Assembly (NCBI RefSeq): GCF_013410665.1
Contig: NZ_JACCFM010000001.1
Coordinates: forward strand, 2,232,001 to 2,296,000
Source: Leifsonia psychrotolerans
Lineage (GTDB): Bacteria; Actinomycetota; Actinomycetes; Actinomycetales; Microbacteriaceae
DNA: 64,000 bases
Direction of reading: 5' to 3'
The notes beneath the pieces were generated by a model. The model ran no database searches. It saw only the letters and a program-made list of their open reading frames with translations, and was not told the origin of the DNA. Below, in pieces: positions 51,912 through 59,947 of the stretch; position 1 is the first letter of the stretch, and every line of letters begins with the position of its first letter. Made by a program: the position numbers and the translations under genes.

Positions 51912-54806
51912 ATGCCTGCCCCGTCTTTCACCCGACCAAATCGAGCAGAAGCGGGGCCCGGCCCCAGACGCCTGCCTCTTCTCACCGCAGCCCTCATGAC
52001 GATTCTGCTCGTCACTGCCGGCTCAGTCGTCGCGTCCCCCCTCCCCGCCTCGGCGAACACGACCTTGGTTACCACGTGGACCGAGGTGAAGGCAGCATTC
52101 ACTGCGGCATCTGGTGTGGGAAATGTCGTGACGCTGGGCGAGAACATCGCCGGTCCAGAATCCGGTGAAGGATTGGTTGTTCCTGCCGGTGCAACCGTCT
52201 CGCTCAATCTTGGCGGTTACAGCCTCTCAGTCACGGGCGAACACCAAAATCCCGGCATCGCAGTCGGTCCGACCTCGGAGCTCCTTATCGACGGCCCCGG
52301 AAATCTCAAGGCTCGTGGAAGCTATGGTTCTGCCGGAATTGGTGGATCAATGGTCAATCCGAGCGCAGGGACCATTCGAATACTCGGCGGAACAATTGAT
52401 GCGGCCGCATCCAGCAAGAACGATTTCGGCGGCGCTGCCGGAATCGGCGGTGGTGGGTACGCATCCGATTACCGCGTTTACGGGGACGGCGGCATAGTCG
52501 AGATTCGCGGCGGCGTTGTGACCGCACAGGGTGGTACGGGCGGCGCCGGCATCGGAGCAGGGGAGCTGGGAACCAACCCGACGATCATCATCTCGGGCGG
52601 TGCGGTCACTGCAACCGGTGGATATGCCGCCGCTGGCCTCGGCGGTTCGAGTCAAACCTCGGGAGGTGTCGTGTCCATCCTCGGCGGCGAGATCAACGCA
52701 ATCGCCGGCGCGTTCGGCGCGGGAATTGGCAGCGGAAACATTTCTCCCCCCATGACGATCACCATCGCGGCCGGAACCGTTCGTGCGACAGGTTCCAACT
52801 ACGGCGCAGCGATCGGTGGGGCAAGCCAAAGTCCCGGAGCCAATCTCACGATCGGTGCGGATGCCACGGTGACAGCGATAGCGGTGGCGCCGGGGATGCT
52901 CGCATTCGGCCGGGGATTCGATGGAATCGGAGCCTCGCCGTCGTTTGGTTCTATGAATTCGGCCGGCCACATCATCCTTCCCGCCCGTTGGACGACTCAG
53001 CCCGGTCAGGTCATCACAAACACCGGACTGATCGAGAACCTGGAGAGGCTGGACCATGCCGGTCTCATCAAAAACTCCGGTGTGCTCGATAACTCCGGAT
53101 ACCTGATCGGTAGCGGCAGCATCGAGAACTCAGGAACGATTCGCAACACAAAGACGCTCTCGACCCCTGTCTCGGGCGATGCGTTCCCCTTTACCTTGCA
53201 TGCCAATGATGGCGGGCCGGCTACGCCACTCGTCGCGGTCTACTCGAAGAGCATGGATGCCGCGGAGCTGCCGACATCCGTTTCACACCTGGCTCGCCTG
53301 GGCTTCGACCAGCACGGCTGGTCAACTGCGCCCAGCGGCGGCGCGCCATGGAACACCGCTACGGCGGCCACCATGCCCACCAGCCTCTACGCCCAGTGGG
53401 AGATCGCGATGAGGGTCGTCACGTTTGACGCTCAGAACGGCCAGGGCCCGACCACACAGAGCGTCGAATACGACACCGCCCCCAGCGAACCCAGTGCTCC
53501 GACCCGGGCCCACCACAGTTTCCTCGGCTGGTTCGATCAGCCCGTCGGCGGACTGCAATGGGACTTCGGCACCGGAATCACCACGGCGACCACCGTCTAC
53601 GCGCAGTGGGCCCTTGACACCCACGTCGTCACCTTCGAGCCGGGAAACAATGACCCGTCGACAGTCCAGACGGTGGACTACGGCTCCCTAGCCACCGAAC
53701 CCGTGGAGCCTGCCCGCACAGGTTTCACGTTCACCGGCTGGTTCACGGATGCCGCACTGAAGACGCCGTTCAACTTCGAGGCACCGATCACCGTGGCCAC
53801 CACGGTCTACGCCGGCTGGAAGTCCACCGCCGTCACACCGACGCCCACGCCCACCCCGACACCGACGCCGACGCCGACTACGACACCGAAGCCGCCGGCT
53901 CCGTGGAAGCCGACCATGAAGCGCATCTCGGGCACCGACCGCTACGCGACCTCGGTCGCACTGTCGAAGGCCGGCTTCGCCAAGACCGCCCCGGTCGTCT
54001 ACATCGCCACCGGCACCAACTACCCCGACGCCCTCGGCGCAGCCCCGGCCGCAACCAAGGAAGGCGGACCCCTGCTCCTCACCCCGCCGGCCGCACTTCC
54101 CGCCGTCGTGAAAACCGAGATTGCACGGTTGAAGCCCGGCAAGATCATCGTCGTCGGCGGCACCGCCGCCGTCTCGGACACCGTACTGGCCGAGCTCAAG
54201 AAACTCGCCCCCACCGTGAAACGTGTGGCCGGTTCCGACCGCTTCGACACCGCCCGACAGGTCGTCACGCAGGCATTTGGCAGTTCGGTCGCGTCCGCGT
54301 ACCTCGCGACAGGACTGAACTACCCCGACGCACTGTCGGCTTCCGCCGCAGCGGGCGCCAACGGCATCCCCGTTCTACTCGTCAACGGCGGCGCGACCAG
54401 CGCCGACACGGCAACCAAGACCCTGTTGACGAAACTCAACGTGAAGAACGTGACGGTCGTCGGCGGAAAAGCCGCCGTCTCTAACGAGATCGTCTCCTCG
54501 CTGAAGAGCATCGGAAAGGTCACCCGAATCTCAGGCACCGACCGATTCGACACCTCACAGAAAGTCAACAAAGCAGCGTTCACCACGATCAAGAGCGCCT
54601 ACCTCGCCACCGGCTTCCAGTTCCCCGACGCCCTCGCCGGCGCCGCACTGGCCGGAGCGAAGGGAGCACCGCTCTACGTCGTGCAACCCACCTGCATCCC
54701 CGCCGGCATCCACACCGATCTGACGTCATTCACACCGACCACGATCACCCTCATCGGCGGCACATCAGCGCTCTCAGACACCGTCCTCAAGCGAGGCCGC
54801 TGCTAA
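51912..54806 (+). CDS. Surface protein G: Gly-rich repeat domain / Flg_new / CWB2
   Basis: About 964 residues from the ATG at 51912 (GGAG four bases upstream, rather close). The signal peptide has LLTAALMTILLVTAGSVVA then SPLPASA. In place of LRR_5 the N-terminal ~370 residues form a Gly/Ala/Ile-rich array (GGAVTATGGYAAAGLGGSS, GGEINAIAGAFGAGIGSG and similar, about 25 residues per turn), which looks like a parallel beta-helix. Next comes an Asn-rich stretch (IENSGTIRNTKTL), about three Flg_new repeats (the first degenerate), a (TP)n linker and three CWB2 repeats. There is no GGGGGCAC leader in front, so it may be regulated separately. It is probably the source of the CWB2 end of gene F. Confidence 0.88.
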   Translation: MPAPSFTRPNRAEAGPGPRRLPLLTAALMTILLVTAGSVVASPLPASANTTLVTTWTEVKAAFTAASGVGNVVTLGENIAGPESGEGLVVPAGATVSLNLGGYSLSVTGEHQNPGIAVGPTSELLIDGPGNLKARGSYGSAGIGGSMVNPSAGTIRILGGTIDAAASSKNDFGGAAGIGGGGYASDYRVYGDGGIVEIRGGVVTAQGGTGGAGIGAGELGTNPTIIISGGAVTATGGYAAAGLGGSSQTSGGVVSILGGEINAIAGAFGAGIGSGNISPPMTITIAAGTVRATGSNYGAAIGGASQSPGANLTIGADATVTAIAVAPGMLAFGRGFDGIGASPSFGSMNSAGHIILPARWTTQPGQVITNTGLIENLERLDHAGLIKNSGVLDNSGYLIGSGSIENSGTIRNTKTLSTPVSGDAFPFTLHANDGGPATPLVAVYSKSMDAAELPTSVSHLARLGFDQHGWSTAPSGGAPWNTATAATMPTSLYAQWEIAMRVVTFDAQNGQGPTTQSVEYDTAPSEPSAPTRAHHSFLGWFDQPVGGLQWDFGTGITTATTVYAQWALDTHVVTFEPGNNDPSTVQTVDYGSLATEPVEPARTGFTFTGWFTDAALKTPFNFEAPITVATTVYAGWKSTAVTPTPTPTPTPTPTPTTTPKPPAPWKPTMKRISGTDRYATSVALSKAGFAKTAPVVYIATGTNYPDALGAAPAATKEGGPLLLTPPAALPAVVKTEIARLKPGKIIVVGGTAAVSDTVLAELKKLAPTVKRVAGSDRFDTARQVVTQAFGSSVASAYLATGLNYPDALSASAAAGANGIPVLLVNGGATSADTATKTLLTKLNVKNVTVVGGKAAVSNEIVSSLKSIGKVTRISGTDRFDTSQKVNKAAFTTIKSAYLATGFQFPDALAGAALAGAKGAPLYVVQPTCIPAGIHTDLTSFTPTTITLIGGTSALSDTVLKRGRC

Positions 54807-54920
54807 CCACCGCACCCAACACGCTCCACGAAAAGGCCCCATGAATCACATTCATGGGGCCTTTTCTGAGAGCACGGTGGCCTACCGCGGCTGCATCCGG
54901 ATTGCCCCGTCGAGACGGAT
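53730..54920. repeat. 1.19 kb segmental duplication, G copy
   Basis: Counterpart of 50450-51640. Here the right end (54882-54920) is the native 3' end of an intact SDR gene, marking this locus as the probable source. Confidence 0.92.
54831..54865. terminator. Hairpin terminator between gene G and the SDR gene
   Basis: Same 16 bp stem and 3-base loop as after gene F. It sits between convergent genes and has AAAA/TTTT on both sides, so it can serve both. Confidence 0.9.
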
Positions 54921-55649
54921 CACCTCGCCGTTCAGCATCGGATTCTCAACGATGTGCTGCACCAGTGCGGCAAACTCTGACGGGTCGCCGAGACGCGACG
55001 GATGCGGCACCTGGGCCCCGAGAGAATCCCTCGTCGCCTGCGGCAGCTGCCGCAGCATGGGGGTGTCGAAGGTACCGGGTGCGATCGTCATCACCCGGAT
55101 GAGCGACGAGGCGAACTCACGCGCCAGCGGGAGCGTCATCGCAGCCACTCCCCCTTTCGAGGCAGAGTAAGCGGCTTGCCCGATCTGCCCGTCGAACGCG
55201 GCGACGGAGGCGGTGTTCACGATCACACCGCGCTCAGGGGTTTCACCAATTGGCTCGGTCTGTTGCAGGGCTGCAGCCGCGAGTCGAATCACATTGAACG
55301 TTCCGATCAGATTCACCCGAATCACACGCTCGAATTCCTCGAGCGGCAGCGGGCCTTCCCGCCCGACCGTGCGCGCCCCGGAGACGATTCCGGCACAGTT
55401 CACGACGATCCGCAGCGGGCCGAGGTCCACCGCCGCGTCGACGGCCTGCTGCACATCGGCCGCCCGGGTCACGTCACCGGCAACGAATCGCGCGCGGTCG
55501 GCGAGGGCCGAGACGATTTGCTCGCCCGGTGCCCCCGGCAGGTCGAACAGCACGACTGAGGCACCGGCATCATGGAGGGCGGTGGCCGTGGCCAGGCCGA
55601 GGCCCGAGGCCGCGCCGGTGATCAGTGCGGAGCATCCGTGAATGAGCAT
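54882..55649 (-). CDS. Short-chain dehydrogenase/reductase, 3-hydroxyacyl-CoA dehydrogenase-like
   Basis: About 255 residues, an NAD(P)-dependent oxidoreductase of the classical SDR family. The cofactor motif [12 protein letters not shown] is at about residues 11-22, followed by NCAGI and the catalytic YSASK (Tyr-x-x-x-Lys) near residue 164 with an upstream Ser (NTASVAAF). [16 protein letters not shown] and the C-terminus resemble human HSD17B10-type 3-hydroxyacyl-CoA dehydrogenases. The frame is open upstream to 55700, but the ATG at 55649 is chosen: GAAAGG lies 8 bases before it and it starts 2 bp after the thiolase stop. With the thiolase it suggests a step pair in fatty-acid beta-oxidation. 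Confidence 0.9.
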   Translation of the reverse strand: MLIHGCSALITGAASGLGLATATALHDAGASVVLFDLPGAPGEQIVSALADRARFVAGDVTRAADVQQAVDAAVDLGPLRIVVNCAGIVSGARTVGREGPLPLEEFERVIRVNLIGTFNVIRLAAAALQQTEPIGETPERGVIVNTASVAAFDGQIGQAAYSASKGGVAAMTLPLAREFASSLIRVMTIAPGTFDTPMLRQLPQATRDSLGAQVPHPSRLGDPSEFAALVQHIVENPMLNGEVIRLDGAIRMQPR

Positions 55650-55651
55650 TT

Positions 55652-56836
55652 CTACAGCCTTTCGATGATTGTCGCGTTGGCCATTCCGCCGCCCTCGCAC
55701 ATGGTTTGCAAGCCGAAGCGGCCTCCGCCGGATTCAAGTTCGTTCAGCAGCGTGCCGAGCAGGCGCGTGCCGGTGGAGCCCAGGGCGTGGCCGAGGGCAA
55801 TCGCCCCACCCCACGGATTGAGCTTTCCCGGATCGGCTCCGAGCTCACGCAGCCAGGCCAACGGCACCGAAGCGAACGCCTCGTTGACCTCGTAAACGTC
55901 GATCTCGTCGAGGCTGAGGCCAGCCCGACCCAGGATGCGCCGGGTCGCCGGAATCACCCCGGTGAGCATCAGCAGGGGGTCGCTGCCTGTGACCGCAAAA
56001 CTATGGAACCGGGCACGCGGGGTAAGCCCCAGCGTGGCGGCGCGCGACGCGCTCATGATCAACGCAGCCGAGGCGCCATCGGTCAGCGGTGACGAGTTCC
56101 CTGCGGTGACCTTCCAGTCAAGGTCCGGGAACCGTACCGCGAGCTTCTCACTGTAGAACGCCGGTTTCAGCCCCGCGAGCGTCTCGATCGTGGTGCCGGC
56201 CCTGATGGTCTCGTCGACGCTCACGAGGGTTCCATCGGGGGTCGTCACAGAGATCAGCTCTCGGGCGAAGCGCCCCTTCTCGCCCGCGGATGCCGCGAGC
56301 CGATGCGACCGCGCCGCGAACTCGTCGAGCTCGTCACGGCCCAGGCCCCACTGCGCGTTGATCAACTCGGCCGAGACCCCCTGACTCACGAGCCCGTTCG
56401 GGTAACGCTCGTGCATGAGAATTCCGAACGGGTCCTGACCCGTCGTCGCTGAGCCGAGTGGCATTCGGCTCATCGACTCGACGCCGCAGGCGATCACCAC
56501 GTCATAGTGTCCGGCGATCACGCCCTGTGCGGCGAAGGTGGCGGCCTGCTGGCTCGAGCCGCACTGCCGGTCGATTGTGGTTCCCGGCACTGAGTCGGGG
56601 AAGCCTGCCGACAGCAGCGCGGTGCGCGTGATGTTGGAGCTCTGCTCGCCCACCTGACTGACGCATCCGCCGATCACGTCGTCGACCAGAGCCGGGTCAA
56701 GATCGGAGCGGGCGACCAACTCGGCCAGCACGCCAGCCAGCAGATCGGCCGGATGCACGCACGAGAGCGCGCCGCCCGGTTTACCCCGACCAGACGGCGT
56801 GCGCACAACATCGACAATGACGGCATCGTTGCTCAT
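55652..56836 (-). CDS. Thiolase (acetyl-CoA C-acyltransferase)
   Basis: A 394-residue enzyme of the thiolase family that cleaves 3-ketoacyl-CoA or makes acetoacetyl-CoA. The nucleophilic Cys is in [10 protein letters not shown] near residue 88, the catalytic His in [17 protein letters not shown], and the second Cys in [11 protein letters not shown] at the C-terminus; all are intact. [16 protein letters not shown] is also typical. It is immediately upstream of the SDR gene, 2 bp apart, so they are almost certainly one operon and work on consecutive beta-oxidation intermediates. ATG at 56836. Confidence 0.94.
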   Translation of the reverse strand: MSNDAVIVDVVRTPSGRGKPGGALSCVHPADLLAGVLAELVARSDLDPALVDDVIGGCVSQVGEQSSNITRTALLSAGFPDSVPGTTIDRQCGSSQQAATFAAQGVIAGHYDVVIACGVESMSRMPLGSATTGQDPFGILMHERYPNGLVSQGVSAELINAQWGLGRDELDEFAARSHRLAASAGEKGRFARELISVTTPDGTLVSVDETIRAGTTIETLAGLKPAFYSEKLAVRFPDLDWKVTAGNSSPLTDGASAALIMSASRAATLGLTPRARFHSFAVTGSDPLLMLTGVIPATRRILGRAGLSLDEIDVYEVNEAFASVPLAWLRELGADPGKLNPWGGAIALGHALGSTGTRLLGTLLNELESGGGRFGLQTMCEGGGMANATIIERL

Positions 56837-56945
56837 GAGGCCAGCCTAGGCCGGGACGGCTTCGTTCTGCCTGCGAAGAAGCGCCCACCGGCACACGTCC
56901 CGCGATCGAGCGGCGCGCAACGTGACTCCCGAGCACAGACGAACA

Positions 56946-56983
56946 GAGCCGGCCCGCAGAACTGAGATTCTGCAGACCGGCTC
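56946..56983 (-). terminator. Hairpin terminator after the LAxTG protein gene
   Basis: The outer stem GAGCCGG/CCGGCTC (56946-56952 and 56977-56983) encloses GCAGAA/TTCTGC. It lies 19 bp after the stop on the - strand. Confidence 0.7.
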
Positions 56984-57001
56984 GTGGGGCGATCGGTTCG
57001 G

Positions 57002-58339
57002 TTAGGTCCGACGGATGCGACGCATTCCCTGCAGCGTGACGCCGGCCAACATGACAAACAGGCCGAGCAGTCCGGCAGTCTGGCCGTCGAAGCCCGTTGC
57101 GGCAAGTTCGACCTTCGGAACATCGACGCCGGCAGCCGGAGTGGAAGCGGGCGGAACAGCGGGCGGAGTAGCTGCAGCAGTTACCGTCACCGTGAACGGC
57201 GCGGTCAACGGGAGGGCGTTTGCCGGGCTGCCTTCTGGGGCATCGCCGCCGCCTGCGGACGTCATGTGAAAGCGCAGCGTCGACAGAAACGTGCCTGCTT
57301 CGGTGGGAGTTCCGGTCACAGTGACGAGGAACGTTCCATCGGCCTGGCGAACGGCGGCGTCGGTGAGTCCGGCGGGAAGGCCATCGATTGAAGCGACCAC
57401 GGGATTAGCGGGGTTGAAGTAGCCATCGTTCACCTCGAGGCCGGCGTCGAGCGTCAGGACCAGATCCTGGTTCACCGGCGTTCCGACGGCCAGGCTGAGC
57501 GGAGCCGCGGTCACGCACGAGCCGACCGCGTCGTAGCTGGCGCCCATGGTCGATGGCAGGGTTGCGACAATCGACTGCACGAAGGCGCGTGCCTTTTCAA
57601 GCCCGTTGCACACCTCATAGTCCACGATCACCAGCGTGAGATCGAACTGCGACGCTCCGGTCACAGTGGGCTGAACGTAGCCGGTACCGTCCTCAACGTT
57701 CCAGCCGTTGAACGTTCCGTTGGTGACGATGTTGTAGCCGATCACCGGATCGTTGGCAAAAGGCCCCACCGCATTATCGTCACTGACCATCGTGCTGCCG
57801 TTGACACTAAAGAATGAATCGTTGTCTGAACCCAGGTTTCCCTCAAATCCAACGGTCAGGGCGGCGAGATGAGCGGGATCGACCACCACGGATACGTCGG
57901 TGATCGTGTATGACCACTGCGCGTAGTTACCGTCCAGGGTGAGAACAAGCGTGACGTCGTAGGTCGCGGTTAAGAACGCACCCCCCGTGTTGCCCGTCAT
58001 CGTGAAGACGGAGCGGCCGCCCTCGTTGATCACCGAGGAAGCATCATCTGCGACGAAATCCCAGGAGTTCACGCCATCGCGCAGATAGAACGGGTCAGGG
58101 ATGCTGTCGAAGGCATCGTCAGACCAGCCGCGGATGTCGCCGGCGAAGTTGTGAGGGTTCGCGTCATTGATGTAGCCGGTGTGATCATTGACGCCTTCCC
58201 AGAACACACTCGACGTGTGGACATCGTGGTACTGACCGGGCGCTGCCGACGCGGGTGCCGCGAGGGCGAGTCCCGCTGCGCTCAGGGCCATCGTTGCAAC
58301 GACCGTCGCCGACACGAGTGGACGGAGTGGTTTCTTCAC
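57002..58339 (-). CDS. Secreted protein with putative Ig-like domain and LAxTG sorting signal
   Basis: 445 residues. The signal peptide is KKPLRP, then a hydrophobic stretch containing ATMALSAAGLALA, then APASA. The N-terminal ~230 residues (VFWEGVNDHTGYIND..., many Asp/Asn/Gly/Phe) match no domain I recognise. Residues ~280-370 (GLPAGLTD...GTPTEAGTF) look like a putative Ig/cadherin-like fold. After a Pro/Ala spacer come LAATG (57092-57106 on the - strand), a hydrophobic helix and RRIRRT: a class E sortase signal. It is unrelated in sequence to surface proteins A-G but shares the anchoring route of B and D. It is a single gene with its own terminator; function unknown. Confidence 0.82.
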   Translation of the reverse strand: MKKPLRPLVSATVVATMALSAAGLALAAPASAAPGQYHDVHTSSVFWEGVNDHTGYINDANPHNFAGDIRGWSDDAFDSIPDPFYLRDGVNSWDFVADDASSVINEGGRSVFTMTGNTGGAFLTATYDVTLVLTLDGNYAQWSYTITDVSVVVDPAHLAALTVGFEGNLGSDNDSFFSVNGSTMVSDDNAVGPFANDPVIGYNIVTNGTFNGWNVEDGTGYVQPTVTGASQFDLTLVIVDYEVCNGLEKARAFVQSIVATLPSTMGASYDAVGSCVTAAPLSLAVGTPVNQDLVLTLDAGLEVNDGYFNPANPVVASIDGLPAGLTDAAVRQADGTFLVTVTGTPTEAGTFLSTLRFHMTSAGGGDAPEGSPANALPLTAPFTVTVTAAATPPAVPPASTPAAGVDVPKVELAATGFDGQTAGLLGLFVMLAGVTLQGMRRIRRT

Positions 58340-58454
58340 AAAATCTCCTGGGTAGGGGGACTCCCGGTGGACGTACGCAGGAGCAATGCCCGTTAGTTTC
58401 CTCCGAAACGGGTTCGGCGACGAGGGAGTTAACTCCCCAATCGTCGGCGCTCGA

Positions 58455-59252
58455 TCAGGCCGAGAGCGCCCACATCGCCACAGCGCTGGCGGCCGCCACG
58501 TTGAGCGAGTCGATGCCGTGCATCATCGGAATTTGAACGACGGTATCCGAGGCGGCCAACGCCTCATCGGTGAGGCCGGGACCCTCTGCACCGAGCACCA
58601 GAGCCAGCCGGTCGTGAGAGGTGCCGTCGACATCGCGCAGGCTCACGGCATCCGGGGTGAGCGCCAGCGCCGCGACATGAAAGCCGTGCCGGGTGAGCAG
58701 TTCGCGGGTCGAGGTCCAGTCACCGATGCGCGTCCAGGGCACCTGCAGCACGGTGCCCATTGAGACCCGGATGGCGCGGCGGTAGAACGGGTCGGAGCAA
58801 CGCGGCGTCACGAGAATCGCGTCGGCGCCGATGGCTCCGGCCGAGCGAAAGATGGCGCCGACGTTGGTGGGGTCGGCCACGTTTTCCAGAATGACGATGC
58901 GGCGGGCACTGGCCAGCAGGTCGTCAGGGTCGGGCAGAGCGGGCCGGTTCATCGAGGCGATCAGTCCGCGGTGCAGGATGTAGCCGGTCAGGTCGGCGAG
59001 GAGCTCACCCGGCCCCGAGAACACCGGCACGTCACCGCCGACAAGCGCCACCGCCTCGTCGACGGTGCCCCCGAGGGCAAGAACGGAACGCGGTCGATGG
59101 CCGGCCCCGAGCGCCCGCTCCAGCACGAGCGCCGACTCTGCCAGGTAGAGACCGTGTTCGGTGCCCCGCGCCTTTTTCAGGGCGACATCGGTGAGATGGG
59201 AATAGTCACTTAGACGCGGGTCGCTGAGGTCGGTTATCTCGATGACGGGCAC
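58455..59252 (-). CDS. TrmH/SpoU-family RNA 2'-O-methyltransferase
   Basis: A 265-residue SAM-dependent enzyme that methylates ribose 2'-OH in rRNA or tRNA. The three SpoU motifs are present: VADPTNVGAIFRSAGAIGAD (motif 1, with the catalytic-site Asn and Arg), LALVLGAEGPGLTDE (motif 2) and IPMMHGIDSLNVAAASAV (motif 3), which forms the SAM-binding knot. The N-terminal ~110 residues resemble the substrate-binding domain found in this subgroup. The target nucleotide cannot be told by eye. No operon partner is evident; a DoxX gene is 30 bp downstream in coordinates but upstream on the same strand. Confidence 0.93.
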   Translation of the reverse strand: MPVIEITDLSDPRLSDYSHLTDVALKKARGTEHGLYLAESALVLERALGAGHRPRSVLALGGTVDEAVALVGGDVPVFSGPGELLADLTGYILHRGLIASMNRPALPDPDDLLASARRIVILENVADPTNVGAIFRSAGAIGADAILVTPRCSDPFYRRAIRVSMGTVLQVPWTRIGDWTSTRELLTRHGFHVAALALTPDAVSLRDVDGTSHDRLALVLGAEGPGLTDEALAASDTVVQIPMMHGIDSLNVAAASAVAMWALSA

Positions 59253-59282
59253 TCGTGGAGTCTACTGAATCGTGCCGCCTGC

Positions 59283-59828
59283 TCAGGCTGCGGCGTCAGA
59301 CGGGACCGCCTCGTCCGCCTCGCCAGAGCGTGGCGCATTCCGACGGCCGAGCTGGGTCGCGAGTGTCGAGGCGGCCATCCCTGCAATCAGCGCACCGAGC
59401 GCCCAACCGGGACCGGACCGCACGCGTCCCCGCGCCGCATCGAATGAGGGCGAGCCCGGACCGCTGTCGACGAGGGCGGTGAGCGCTGCGATGATCACCG
59501 CGTTGTACTCCCAGCCGCTGTTGGAGTTCCACGGCCCATTCTTGCCGTGCACCGTGCGTATCGCCGTGGTCATCACACCAATCAGGCCAGCCGCAGCGGC
59601 TGGCGTCGCGATCCCGGCCACGAGCAGTGCACCACAGCCGGCCTCGGTGAGGCCGGCTGCGATGGAATTGGGACGCACCGGATACATCTGGGTTGCCGCC
59701 ATTACCCTGTCTGTGCCGTCAAGACCCGAGCCGCCGAACCAACCGAAAAGCTTCTGGGCGCCGTGTCCGACGAACAAGGATCCGATCACCACGCGTACGA
59801 TTAATCGTCCAACGCTCATCTGCTTCAC
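59283..59828 (-). CDS. DoxX family membrane protein
   Basis: 181 residues with four predicted membrane helices. The N-terminus has the DoxX pattern RLIVRVVIGSLFVGHGAQKLFGWFGG; a later TEAGCGALLVAGIATPAAAAGLIGVM helix pair also fits. DoxX-type proteins are linked to redox and thiol-stress complexes in some Actinobacteria (with SodA and SseA in Mycobacterium), but neither partner is here. The C-terminal ~25 residues are charged. It starts at ATG 59828 and ends 30 bp before the TrmH-type gene, so the two may be co-transcribed. Confidence 0.88.
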   Translation of the reverse strand: MKQMSVGRLIVRVVIGSLFVGHGAQKLFGWFGGSGLDGTDRVMAATQMYPVRPNSIAAGLTEAGCGALLVAGIATPAAAAGLIGVMTTAIRTVHGKNGPWNSNSGWEYNAVIIAALTALVDSGPGSPSFDAARGRVRSGPGWALGALIAGMAASTLATQLGRRNAPRSGEADEAVPSDAAA

Positions 59829-59947
59829 ACCCTTCTGCGCGGGGCCGGTGCCAGATCCGGCCCTCGGGACTACGCTACGTCGGCTCGGACCGCCGCGCCA
59901 GGGCTCACCGTAAGCGACGATCCGCGCTCGAGGTGCGCTTCGCAGGG

